In this document: in pieces, positions 51,457 through 60,218 of the stretch
How the letters are laid out: the number at the start of each line of letters is the position of its first letter
How positions within the stretch are numbered: position 1 is the first letter of the stretch
Assembly: GCA_018671175.1 (NCBI GenBank)
Contig: JABHIE010000029.1
Location: 190,673-254,672 of the forward strand
DNA length: 64,000 nt
Origin: Planctomycetota bacterium
GTDB lineage: Bacteria; Planctomycetota; UBA1135
Reading direction: 5' to 3'
Position numbers and translations under genes: made by a program
Notes under the pieces: model-generated
Database searches by the model: none
What the model was told of the DNA's origin: nothing
The model's input: the letters and a program-made list of their open reading frames with translations, nothing else

Positions 51457-52293
51457 ATGGCCGCAACCGCGTCCACAAAGGTAAAAGAGCTGCTCGAGTT
51501 TCTCGAGCGGCTTGATTCACCTGTCTTTCACATTACTCCGCGCCCGATGGGTGGGGTGGGTGGCTTAATGCGCGTTTTGGCCTTCGTCCTTCAGGGCGAA
51601 GACAGCGGCCCTCTTGCCGCTGAAAAAGCTATTAAAGCACTCGATGAAGCTTTCATTACACCTAATGAAGTCAGAGTTGCTCGACTCTATGAGATTCGCA
51701 ACGCCTTTTCTGATCGCCGAGTGGGCAACGCAGAAGAGCGCGCAGCGTTCGCGCAAGAGTTTTTACGCCGGGTTTTCGGCTTGCAAAACCATCTCGATTT
51801 TGACTGGATCTTTGACGCTTCATCTGAGCGGCGCCTCAAAGAACTTGATGCTCTTGGCATCACGCCATTCTTCGCACAGTTCGCACTAGATCTCGACGCC
51901 TATTTTGAAGACGGCGACGAGCCTATCCCAGTGTCGGCCGCTATGAAGCGACTCTTTTCGCGTTTGGGCTTTGTTTCGAGCAACCCGAAAGATTCTGCGA
52001 TGCGTGAGGTCTTCGAGCCGTTGCTCGCTGACAAGTTGCTTTACCCCAACTTCGTTGCCCTTTCGGTCATCTCCGAGTTGATTCCCCACGCTAAGCGCCC
52101 CAACTGTAAGCGCACGGCGGCTTTGCTCAACGCATTCAAGGGTCGCAAGACTCTTAGCGATGAAGCCTTTTCACTAGAGATGGCAGAGCTTGGCTATCAC
52201 TACCCACTGTCCAATAAGGGCTACGGTAAGAAACCAGCCAAAAAGAAGGTTGCTAAGAAAAAGGCTGCTAGCAAGGCGACAAAAGGTAAATAG
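51457..52293 (+). CDS. Endonuclease III/HhH-GPD-like helical protein with Lys-rich tail (function uncertain)
   Basis: NEVRVARLYEIRNAF...LRRVFGL..., LGITPFFAQFALDLDAYFEDGDEPIPVSAAMKRLFSRLGF resemble an HhH-GPD helical core; tail KKPAKKKVAKKKAASKATKGK. Confidence 0.5.
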   Translation: MAATASTKVKELLEFLERLDSPVFHITPRPMGGVGGLMRVLAFVLQGEDSGPLAAEKAIKALDEAFITPNEVRVARLYEIRNAFSDRRVGNAEERAAFAQEFLRRVFGLQNHLDFDWIFDASSERRLKELDALGITPFFAQFALDLDAYFEDGDEPIPVSAAMKRLFSRLGFVSSNPKDSAMREVFEPLLADKLLYPNFVALSVISELIPHAKRPNCKRTAALLNAFKGRKTLSDEAFSLEMAELGYHYPLSNKGYGKKPAKKKVAKKKAASKATKGK

Positions 52294-52300
52294 GCAACCC

Positions 52301-52921
52301 GTGCCGGTTTCATCCGCCACAAACTTAGTCCTGGCTAGCGGCTCACCCCGACGCCAGGACTTATTGCGTGAAATGGGGTTGAGCTTTCAGGTTAAGCCAG
52401 CCCAGACAGACGGCCCCCCAACATCAGAAGAGCCGGGCGAGCGAGTTTTAGGTCATGCGCTACATAAGGCAAGCGAGATTGCTGCTGTTGAACCAACCGC
52501 GGTTATCTTGGCGGCCGACACCTTGGTTTGGTGTCGGGGCCATTTTCTGCCAAAGCCTGTTGACCGAGCCGATGCCGCTCGAATGCTGCATCGACTTTCC
52601 GGAGTCGAGCACCAAGTCTGGACAGGCGCTTGCCTGATCAAAGGCGGGCAAGTTTTGGCTCAGAGGGCTGATTGCGCATGTGTTCAATTCGACATCTTGC
52701 TCGACTCTGAGATTGAGGCCTACCTTAAGACAACCGAATGGTGCGATAAGGCTGGGGCATATGGCATCCAGGGTTGGGCCGCTTCTCGTACAAAATTGCT
52801 CACTGGGTGGCACGGAACCGTTGTTGGCTTGGCATCTGAGGCAGTTTCTGCATTGTTTCTTGAAGCAGGGCTTTCTCATGGGGGCGAAACGGGTACAATG
52901 CTCGGCCAGATTCGGCGCTAA
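52301..52921 (+). CDS. maf: Maf-family nucleotide pyrophosphatase
   Basis: NLVLASGSPRRQDLLREMGL, AVILAADTLVW, DKAGAYGIQGWAA. GTG start at 52301. Confidence 0.93.
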   Translation: MPVSSATNLVLASGSPRRQDLLREMGLSFQVKPAQTDGPPTSEEPGERVLGHALHKASEIAAVEPTAVILAADTLVWCRGHFLPKPVDRADAARMLHRLSGVEHQVWTGACLIKGGQVLAQRADCACVQFDILLDSEIEAYLKTTEWCDKAGAYGIQGWAASRTKLLTGWHGTVVGLASEAVSALFLEAGLSHGGETGTMLGQIRR

Positions 52922-52939
52922 AGCCGGTCGAGTGACATC

Positions 52940-53146
52940 ATGAAAAAGGACATCCATCCGGATTACATCGAATGCGAAGTGAAATGTGGTTGTGGAAACC
53001 TCTTCACCACGCGTGCTTGCGTGAAAGAGATTCACGTCGAGATTTGCTCTGCTTGTCACCCGTTTTTTACGGGTAAGCAAAAGTTTGTTGACACCGCAGG
53101 TCGTGTCGATCGCTATATGAAGCGTTACGGTGGCAAAAAGGCTTAG
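52940..53146 (+). CDS. rpmE: 50S ribosomal protein L31 (zinc-binding form)
   Basis: [25 protein letters not shown]...[30 protein letters not shown]. Confidence 0.97.
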   Translation: MKKDIHPDYIECEVKCGCGNLFTTRACVKEIHVEICSACHPFFTGKQKFVDTAGRVDRYMKRYGGKKA

Positions 53147-53176
53147 CGCCTTTGGCTATACCGTAATCTGTCCGCT

Positions 53177-54250
53177 ATGAGTCTTGTCGAGACCCTGCGA
53201 GGCCGGGTCGATGAGCTGAAACAGCGGCAAAAAGACCTCGAAACGCTCGTCTCTGATCCAGGCGAAGCGGGCAAAGCAACCTACCCTGGTTATCTCCGAG
53301 AATTGGGCTCCTTGCAAAAGGTGCTTGAGCCATGGTTGCGTTATGTCCAGGCCGATGAAGCGATTCAAGAAGCACGCGAAATGATTGCGGGTGATGACCC
53401 CGAGATGGCCGAGCTTGCCAAGGAAGAGATTCCTGAGCTTGAAGCGGAAATGGTCACTCTTGAAAAAGACATCCTAGATCGCGTCCTCGAAGACGACCCC
53501 GATGCAGATAAGCCCGCCATCGTAGAAATCCGTGCTGGTGCGGGTGGCGATGAGGCGGCTCTTTTCGTGGGCGACCTTTATCGCATGTACACGCGCTTTG
53601 CGGCTGCTCACGGCTGGAAAGTCGAAGAAGAAGATGTTTCAGAATCTGAGGCGGGTGGCTACAAAGAGATCGTTTTCAAAGTCAAGGGCGAAGACGCAAT
53701 GCGCCTCATGAAATGGGAAAGTGGTGGCCACCGTGTTCAGCGCGTCCCGGCGACAGAGACTCAGGGGCGCATCCATACTTCCGCGGCTACCGTTGCCGTT
53801 ATGCCTGAAGTCGAAGACATCGACATCAAGCTCAAAGACGAAGATCTCGAGATTAAAGCGATTCGCTCGGGCGGCCCAGGTGGGCAAAGTGTGAACAAGA
53901 CCTCTTCCTGTATTCAGATTTTTCACAAACCTTCCGGCCTACAGGTTAAGTGCCAGGTCGAAAAATCACAGTTGCGCAATAAAGAACGCGCGCTTGGTTT
54001 GTTGCGCGCGCGCCTTTATCAGATCGAGCGCGATAAGCGTGATGCTGAGCTTTACGCCAATCGTAAATCACAGGTCGGCTCTGGCGACCGCAGTCAGCGC
54101 ATCCGTACTTACAATTTTCCACAAAATAGAGTGAGTGACCACCGCATTAATCAAAACTACTCTCTTGAGAAAATCATCGAGGGGCGTCTTGATGCGATTT
54201 TTGACGACCTCCAGGCAGCTGAGCGCGAGGCCAAACTCGCAAACTTGTAA
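53177..54250 (+). CDS. prfA: Peptide chain release factor 1
   Basis: GAGGDEAALFVGDLYRMY, RSGGPGGQSVNKTSS (GGQ), RIRTYNFPQNRVSDHRIN. Confidence 0.96.
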   Translation: MSLVETLRGRVDELKQRQKDLETLVSDPGEAGKATYPGYLRELGSLQKVLEPWLRYVQADEAIQEAREMIAGDDPEMAELAKEEIPELEAEMVTLEKDILDRVLEDDPDADKPAIVEIRAGAGGDEAALFVGDLYRMYTRFAAAHGWKVEEEDVSESEAGGYKEIVFKVKGEDAMRLMKWESGGHRVQRVPATETQGRIHTSAATVAVMPEVEDIDIKLKDEDLEIKAIRSGGPGGQSVNKTSSCIQIFHKPSGLQVKCQVEKSQLRNKERALGLLRARLYQIERDKRDAELYANRKSQVGSGDRSQRIRTYNFPQNRVSDHRINQNYSLEKIIEGRLDAIFDDLQAAEREAKLANL

Positions 54251-54301
54251 CCACCACTAGAGCCTTCTCCTTGGCTTGTAGAGAACACCCATTTAACCAT
54301 C

Positions 54302-55342
54302 ATGACTGATTCCGACAAAAAAGAGACCAGCAAGCTAGACAACTCAAAAGCCAATGTCGTCCCACTAGGCGATGCTTTTGAGGTGATTGAAGAAAAGCCT
54401 AAAAAGGCTAAGAAGCCTACTCCAACAGGCGGTGGGGCTCCTTCGCCACTTCGCAGTGTTGAGAGTTGGGTGAGCTTGGGTTTAGCTCTAGGTTTGGCTG
54501 GCCTTTTGGGCGGCTGGGCCACTAATGGCGTGCCTAATTTGATTCATGGTGGCTTGCTTGCGGCTCTTAGTTGGCAGCTGATGCGCTCTGGCATGGCCAC
54601 AGTTCAGGCAACCCACTCTAAGATTTCTCCTATTTTGCCGGCTCTTCTTTTGGGTTACGCTGGCTTGCGTTTTGTCTTCTTTATGACAGGCAACGACTCC
54701 ATGGATTCTCTCCTTGGTTGGGGTCTTGAGGGCGACGCTACGGGCTCTGCAATCGCAATGCTTGGTGGTTTGATTGCTGTCGCAGGACCGACACTTGGCA
54801 AGAAAGCCGATGCTAAATTGCCCAAGGCTGAGCCAATTGCTGTTGACGCTCAGTTTTCACAGACCCTCTTGGCTTATCTGCTCATCATTGTCGGTCTATT
54901 AATGCCTTGGGCTCCTGGTACGCCTGGTGTCCATTTTTGGCTTGGCTCTTTGACTTTGATTTTTGTCCTGATGGGCGCGTGGGCCTCATGGGTCGGCATG
55001 TGGAAGTTATGGCAGATGCCTATCGTTACAGGCAAACTGGGCTTGGTGTTTTTCTTAGCACCAATTGAAGCCATTCTGGTTGCTGCATTTGGCTTAATCG
55101 GGCAGAGTGCCCCCGCAGGAGACCCTGATGTACCCTTTGCTTGGGCGCACGAAATCTGGGGTGGTGGCTCTGGCATCCTCTCGTGGGGTGGTGGCCCACT
55201 CCTGACTCTTGGTGGCGCTTGCTTTGCGTTCTACCTGCTTTTCCATGGTGCTAAGGCAGCTGTGGCTCTGAATAAGCAGCGCAAAGAAGAAGAAATCGCT
55301 TCCCGCAAGGCGTCGCGCGCGGCCAAGAAAGCCGCTAAGTAA
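54302..55342 (+). CDS. Polytopic membrane protein of unknown function
   Basis: Multiple hydrophobic segments; Lys-rich N-terminal linker and C-terminal KASRAAKKAAK. Confidence 0.6.
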   Translation: MTDSDKKETSKLDNSKANVVPLGDAFEVIEEKPKKAKKPTPTGGGAPSPLRSVESWVSLGLALGLAGLLGGWATNGVPNLIHGGLLAALSWQLMRSGMATVQATHSKISPILPALLLGYAGLRFVFFMTGNDSMDSLLGWGLEGDATGSAIAMLGGLIAVAGPTLGKKADAKLPKAEPIAVDAQFSQTLLAYLLIIVGLLMPWAPGTPGVHFWLGSLTLIFVLMGAWASWVGMWKLWQMPIVTGKLGLVFFLAPIEAILVAAFGLIGQSAPAGDPDVPFAWAHEIWGGGSGILSWGGGPLLTLGGACFAFYLLFHGAKAAVALNKQRKEEEIASRKASRAAKKAAK

Positions 55343-55346
55343 TCGA

Positions 55347-56204
55347 TTGTCTACTCCTTTTCGCCGCCCTGTTCGCCTCGACACTCTCTTGGCCTGGGCG
55401 GCGAAACTCTTTTCTGCCATCCCCGAAGAACCCGAGCCCAGGGCTCTGGCGCTTACTTTTTGGCGGCGCTTTTCCTCTCGCCCTCTTGATCTTGACGATC
55501 TCGTTTCTTCCGATAAATCCGCCGTGTACTGCGATTGGGTCGAGCGATTTGTTGATGGTGAGCCACTCGCCTACATCGAAGGAAAGCAAGGCTTCTGGTC
55601 TCTTGACCTAGAAGTTACACCCTCCGTGCTCATCCCGCGGGCAGATAGTGAGTGTTTGGTCGAAGCCGCGGTTGCCTTTGCAAAAGACAATTCTGTGTCG
55701 AGGGTTTTAGATTTGGGCACGGGCTCGGGGTGTCTCTTGCTCTCAGTCTTGAGCGAGTTGCCCGACGCTAAAGGAGTTGGCATTGATTTGTCGGCTGAAG
55801 CTGTAGCCGTGGCCAAGCGGAATGCCGCTCGCTGTGGGCTTAGCTCTCGCAGCTCGTGGGTTTGCGGGTCTTGGTTTGAACCTCTCGCCGCTCGAGGGGA
55901 GGCGTTCGACATCATTCTGTCAAACCCGCCCTACATTGAGCCTCACGAATGGACGGGACACTCCGTTGCTCAGAGTGAGCCCCATTTGGCGCTCTTTACT
56001 CCTCAAGGTGAACCGATGTTTGCTTATCGAGCCATTTGTGCCGAGCTAGCGGTTCACCTTGCACCGCATGGGCTGGCCATCCTCGAAATCGGTGATGGGC
56101 GCGGAGATGCATTGGCGGCCGTTGCCCGAGAATATGGGCTCAAAGTGCATGGGCGCCGCAAAGATTTGAGCGGCACCGAGCGAGCCTTGCTACTAAAGGT
56201 TTGA
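55347..56204 (+). CDS. prmC: Release factor glutamine methyltransferase
   Basis: VLDLGTGSGCLLLSVL, ILSNPPYIEPHEW (NPPY), VLIPRADSE; TTG start. Confidence 0.93.
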   Translation: MSTPFRRPVRLDTLLAWAAKLFSAIPEEPEPRALALTFWRRFSSRPLDLDDLVSSDKSAVYCDWVERFVDGEPLAYIEGKQGFWSLDLEVTPSVLIPRADSECLVEAAVAFAKDNSVSRVLDLGTGSGCLLLSVLSELPDAKGVGIDLSAEAVAVAKRNAARCGLSSRSSWVCGSWFEPLAARGEAFDIILSNPPYIEPHEWTGHSVAQSEPHLALFTPQGEPMFAYRAICAELAVHLAPHGLAILEIGDGRGDALAAVAREYGLKVHGRRKDLSGTERALLLKV

Positions 56205-56528
56205 GGCTACATAGGCCTGAATTGTCTGTAGTGCGCCAGGATTGAGACTTTGGAAGAAAATGGCTATCTCGTAATGACCGATGGCGGGCGATAGGCGCTC
56301 GCATCGCACCACAACGCCTTCGGCTTGGATAAGGTCGCCGCTTGGCATTTCGATGGCGACTTTGACCGCTGTCATCATGGGGATGGCTTCGTCACAGAAA
56401 AAGGCGACACCCGATTGGCTGAGGTCGCGCACGCGGAGTGCGGACTCGGCTTGATCGCCGATGCGGAGGGGGAGTTCTTCCGCTTGGGCGCGGGGGTGTT
56501 GGCGGCGTTCGTGTTGGGGGAGAGACAT
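56193..56528 (-). CDS. PilZ-domain protein
   Basis: ERRQHPRAQAEELPLRIG...RVRDLSQSGVAFFCDEAI. Start 56528 preferred. Confidence 0.8.
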   Translation of the reverse strand: MSLPQHERRQHPRAQAEELPLRIGDQAESALRVRDLSQSGVAFFCDEAIPMMTAVKVAIEMPSGDLIQAEGVVVRCERLSPAIGHYEIAIFFQSLNPGALQTIQAYVASNL

Positions 56529-56676
56529 TTTTGAATTGGGGGGTGCGGCGTATGCCGCGTCGCTACTAGAATGGCGGCACGGAAACCTAGTTTCCAGTCT
56601 CTCACCCCTTCTGCAGCGCGAAACATACAAAACAAGTACGCAAAGCTAAGCATCAAACCATCAAGAAAAACAAATC

Positions 56677-57201
56677 ATGGCTTCATTTAACCGTGTCATC
56701 CTACTTGGGAACCTCACCCGTGACCCAGAATCTCGTCAAGCCCAAAGCGGCACACACATTGTCAAAGCCAGCATCGCGGTAAATGACCGCGTGCCAGATG
56801 GCAATGGCGGTTGGCGCGAAGAGCCGAGCTTTATCGACCTTGTTATTTTTGGTCGTCGCGGCGAAAATTTCGCAAAATATCTTGGCCGTGGGCGGTCCGT
56901 TTTGGTCGAGGGCAAATTGCGCCAGTCTCGCTGGGAAGATAAAGAGACGGGCAAGAAGCGCTCAAAACTAGAGGTCATCGTCGATGACTGGCAGTTTGCA
57001 GGTGGCCGCGAAGGCGGTAACCAAGGCGGCGGCCAGGGTGGCGACCAGAGCTTTAGCCAAGGTGGTGGTGGTGGGCAGAGCTCCCAACAGGGCGGCGGCC
57101 AAGATTACGGTCAAAGCGCGCCAAGCTTCCCCGATCGCCAAGATTTTGGTGGCCAATCTTCCGGTGGCGGCGCCGCTGCCATGGACGACGTCCCGTTTTA
57201 G
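56677..57201 (+). CDS. ssb: Single-stranded DNA-binding protein
   Basis: MASFNRVILLGNLTRDPESRQAQSGTHIVKASIAVND, Gly/Gln-rich linker, acidic tip DDVPF. Confidence 0.97.
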   Translation: MASFNRVILLGNLTRDPESRQAQSGTHIVKASIAVNDRVPDGNGGWREEPSFIDLVIFGRRGENFAKYLGRGRSVLVEGKLRQSRWEDKETGKKRSKLEVIVDDWQFAGGREGGNQGGGQGGDQSFSQGGGGGQSSQQGGGQDYGQSAPSFPDRQDFGGQSSGGGAAAMDDVPF

Positions 57202-57213
57202 ATTAAGTCTACT

Positions 57214-57453
57214 GTGCAAGTCCAAGTGTTGCTGTTCGCCGGCTTGGCCGACACCTTGGGCAAAGATAGCCTCGAGCTGACTTTGCCCGCTGGCGCCACC
57301 GTCGCTGATTTGCGGTCTGCCGCGATTGACCTGCTGCCTGCTTTAAGAGGCGCATCTTTTCGTGTGGCCGTTGACGCGGTTTACGCAAATGACGATGCTG
57401 CCCTCGTCGAATCGGGCGAGTTGGCGTTTATCCCCCCTGTCTCTGGTGGGTAA
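57214..57453 (+). CDS. moaD: Molybdopterin synthase small subunit
   Basis: Ubiquitin-like fold, C-terminal GELAFIPPVSGG (GG). Confidence 0.9.
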   Translation: MQVQVLLFAGLADTLGKDSLELTLPAGATVADLRSAAIDLLPALRGASFRVAVDAVYANDDAALVESGELAFIPPVSGG

Positions 57454-57455
57454 AG

Positions 57456-57884
57456 TTGAGTTCGACCGCGTTTTCTTTTCGCCTCACTGAGGGCCCGATT
57501 CTTAGTGATTGGGCTCGTGCGCGGGTACTCGGCACTGACGCGGGTTGCGTGATTGAATTCCGTGGTGTCGTCCGTGAGCAAGCTCGTGGTCAAAGCGTTT
57601 TGCGCCTTGAGTATTCGGCTTACCCTCGCATGGTTGAAACCGAGCTTGCCTCCATTGCATCTGAAATGTTTGCGCAGTTTGGTGTTTTGCGTATTGCGGT
57701 TGAGCACTCCATAGGCACAGTGCCGGTTGGCGATTGCTCGGTCGTTGTGGCTATTGCTGGCGCGCATCGCCTCGAGGCCTTCCTGGCTTCCACAGCCTTC
57801 ATGGACGCCCTAAAAGAGCGCGTCCCGATCTGGAAAAAAGAATGCTATGCCGATGGCTCCATCTGGAAAGGCCAAGGCTCCTGA
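57456..57884 (+). CDS. moaE: Molybdopterin synthase large subunit
   Basis: GCVIEFRGVVRE, VEHSIGTVPVGDCSVVVAIAGAHR, VPIWKKECYADGSIWKG. Confidence 0.93.
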   Translation: MSSTAFSFRLTEGPILSDWARARVLGTDAGCVIEFRGVVREQARGQSVLRLEYSAYPRMVETELASIASEMFAQFGVLRIAVEHSIGTVPVGDCSVVVAIAGAHRLEAFLASTAFMDALKERVPIWKKECYADGSIWKGQGS

Positions 57885-57885
57885 A

Positions 57886-58521
57886 ATGCTACAAATTCAT
57901 ACCATCCCTGTTACGGCCTTTGAGCAAAACTGCACGATTTTGGTTTGCTCAGAAACAAAAAAGGCCGCCGTCATTGATTGTGGCGAATGGCACCCCGTGT
58001 TGCGTCAGATCGAAAAACTTGGCGTTGAGGTCGTCGCCATATTGGCGACCCATGGCCATGTTGACCATGTCAGCGGAATGGGCGATTTGTGTGCGGCACT
58101 ACCCGATGCAGACCTCATGATTCCTGACGGTGAAGAGCTGGTCTTTGGCATGCTTAATGAATCTGCTGCGATGTATGGCTTGGCGACTCCCCGAGCTTTG
58201 CCTGAACCACTTCGCTACTTAAAGCATGGTGATCCGATACACATTGGCGAAGTCACGCTCGCCGTCTTGCATTGCCCAGGCCACACTCTGGGCCATGTTG
58301 TTTTTCATGACGCAGCCAGTGCGCAAATTGTTGTCGGTGATGTCCTTTTTAAAGGCTCGATTGGCCGCACCGATTTACCGGGCGGCTCCTGGGAGCAACT
58401 CCAACATTCCATTCGCGAGCAACTTTACACGCTGCCCGCTGAGACCCGTGTTTTCTGCGGTCACGGGCCGACCACCACCATAGGCATTGAAGCGCAGACT
58501 AACCCTTTTGTGCGCGCATAG
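57886..58521 (+). CDS. Metallo-beta-lactamase-fold hydrolase (glyoxalase II-like)
   Basis: ATHGHVDHVSGM, HCPGHTLGHVVF, VFCGHGPTTTIGIE. ATG at 57886 preferred. Confidence 0.9.
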   Translation: MLQIHTIPVTAFEQNCTILVCSETKKAAVIDCGEWHPVLRQIEKLGVEVVAILATHGHVDHVSGMGDLCAALPDADLMIPDGEELVFGMLNESAAMYGLATPRALPEPLRYLKHGDPIHIGEVTLAVLHCPGHTLGHVVFHDAASAQIVVGDVLFKGSIGRTDLPGGSWEQLQHSIREQLYTLPAETRVFCGHGPTTTIGIEAQTNPFVRA

Positions 58522-58545
58522 CGTGCCGTTAATCTAAAAATTACC

Positions 58546-60189
58546 ATGGTGGAACGCGAAACCCTTCCTGTCGATGTACTTGTTGTCGGCGCCGGCCCCT
58601 CGGGGCTTTCTTTTGCTATTTCTCTTGCCCAATCCTTCGAGGAACAGGGGCTAGAAAAAATGATTCTCGTCATCGATAAAGCTGGTGAGTTCGGTCATCA
58701 CACGCTGTCAGGCGCCGTTCTTGACCCTCGCGCACTGCTTGAGTTGTTGCCTAGCGCCGAGGCTGATGGCTTCCCGATTGAGGCAAAAGTTTTGGGCGAT
58801 AAGTTCTGGATGTTCACCGAAACGGGCAAGTCTCTGATGACACCACCAAAGCCGCCCAAGCCTTTTCAGAATAAAGGCAAATGGATCGTCTCCGCCGCCG
58901 ATGCCGTGGCCTGGATGGCCGAAAAAGCCGACAGCTACGAGTGCTGCGAAGTCTACCCATCAACATCTGGTGCTGAAGTCCTCTACGACGACAGCGGTCG
59001 CGTGCGTGGCGTGCGCACCGTTGATATGGGCCTCGACAACAGTGGCAAGCCCAAGAGCAATTTTGAGCCAGGCATGGATATCGAAGCCGACCTAGTGGTT
59101 TTTGCCGAGGGCACCCGCGGCTCACTCGCAAAAGGCTTAATGGCCAAGCATGACCTTGAAAAGGGCTGTAACCCGCAATTGTGGGGTGTTGGCATCAAAG
59201 AGATCTGGGAAGTTGAGCACGACCTAGAGGGGCAAGTCATCCACACCGGTCTCTGGCCTCTGCCGAGAGATTGTTACGGTGGCGCTTGGATTTATGGTAT
59301 GCCTAACAACCGCCTGTCGATAGGTTTTGTAAGTGGCATGGACCATGGCGATGTGAGTTTTGATTATCACGCCGTGATGCAGTCCTGGAAGAAGCACCCC
59401 ATGATTGCCCCAATTCTTAAAGGCGGCAAAATGATTAAGTACGGTGCAAAAACCGTCCCCGAGGGTGGCCTATTTTCTATGCCAAAACTTTACGGTGACG
59501 GCTTTGTCCTTTTAGGTGATAGCGCGGGTTTTATGAATGCCCAGCGGCTTAAGGGCCTCCATCTTGCCATGAAATCAGGCATGCTCGCGGCTGATGCTGC
59601 GGCTGCTGCTTTTAAGGCAACGCCAGATGAAGGTGACCACGCTTGCACAGATGCAGCGCTGGCTGCTTACGATCAAAATTTCCGGGCATCCTGGGCTTTT
59701 GAAGAGCTTTATGGCGTCCGTAACTTTAGGCAGGGGTTTCAGAAAGGCTTCCTGAGTGGCGCGGTGGGTGCGGCCATGATTATGGTGACTGGCGGTAAAT
59801 TACCTGGTGGTCGTAAAGGCTGTGAAAGTGATCATGAGCGTTACAAGTTAAAGCGCAGCGTTTCGATTGAGCGACCTGACAACAATAATGATTTGCAGTC
59901 TGATCGGCTCACTAGCGTTTTTCACTCGGGTTCCATTCACGAAGAAGACCAGCCTTGTCACCTTGTGATTTCTGACCCCGACATTTGCACCTCGCGCTGC
60001 ACCGAAGAGTATGGCAATCCTTGCCAACATTTTTGCCCGGCCGAGGTTTACGAGTGGCTCGGCGACGAAGGCCTCCGTGTCAATTTCAGCAATTGTGTGC
60101 ATTGCAAAACATGCGACATTGCTGATCCTTACCAAATCATTGATTGGGTCGTGCCCGCCGAGGGTGGCCCGGTTTACACCGGGATGTAA
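58546..60189 (+). CDS. Electron transfer flavoprotein-ubiquinone oxidoreductase
   Basis: VLVVGAGPSGLSFAISLAQ, HHTLSGAVLDPRAL, C-terminal 4Fe-4S motif (C..CTEEYGNPCQHFCPAEVYEW...NFSNCVHCKTCDIADP). Confidence 0.95.
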   Translation: MVERETLPVDVLVVGAGPSGLSFAISLAQSFEEQGLEKMILVIDKAGEFGHHTLSGAVLDPRALLELLPSAEADGFPIEAKVLGDKFWMFTETGKSLMTPPKPPKPFQNKGKWIVSAADAVAWMAEKADSYECCEVYPSTSGAEVLYDDSGRVRGVRTVDMGLDNSGKPKSNFEPGMDIEADLVVFAEGTRGSLAKGLMAKHDLEKGCNPQLWGVGIKEIWEVEHDLEGQVIHTGLWPLPRDCYGGAWIYGMPNNRLSIGFVSGMDHGDVSFDYHAVMQSWKKHPMIAPILKGGKMIKYGAKTVPEGGLFSMPKLYGDGFVLLGDSAGFMNAQRLKGLHLAMKSGMLAADAAAAAFKATPDEGDHACTDAALAAYDQNFRASWAFEELYGVRNFRQGFQKGFLSGAVGAAMIMVTGGKLPGGRKGCESDHERYKLKRSVSIERPDNNNDLQSDRLTSVFHSGSIHEEDQPCHLVISDPDICTSRCTEEYGNPCQHFCPAEVYEWLGDEGLRVNFSNCVHCKTCDIADPYQIIDWVVPAEGGPVYTGM

Positions 60190-60218
60190 CCCAAAACTTT
60201 TCCTTCCAAATACAAATC

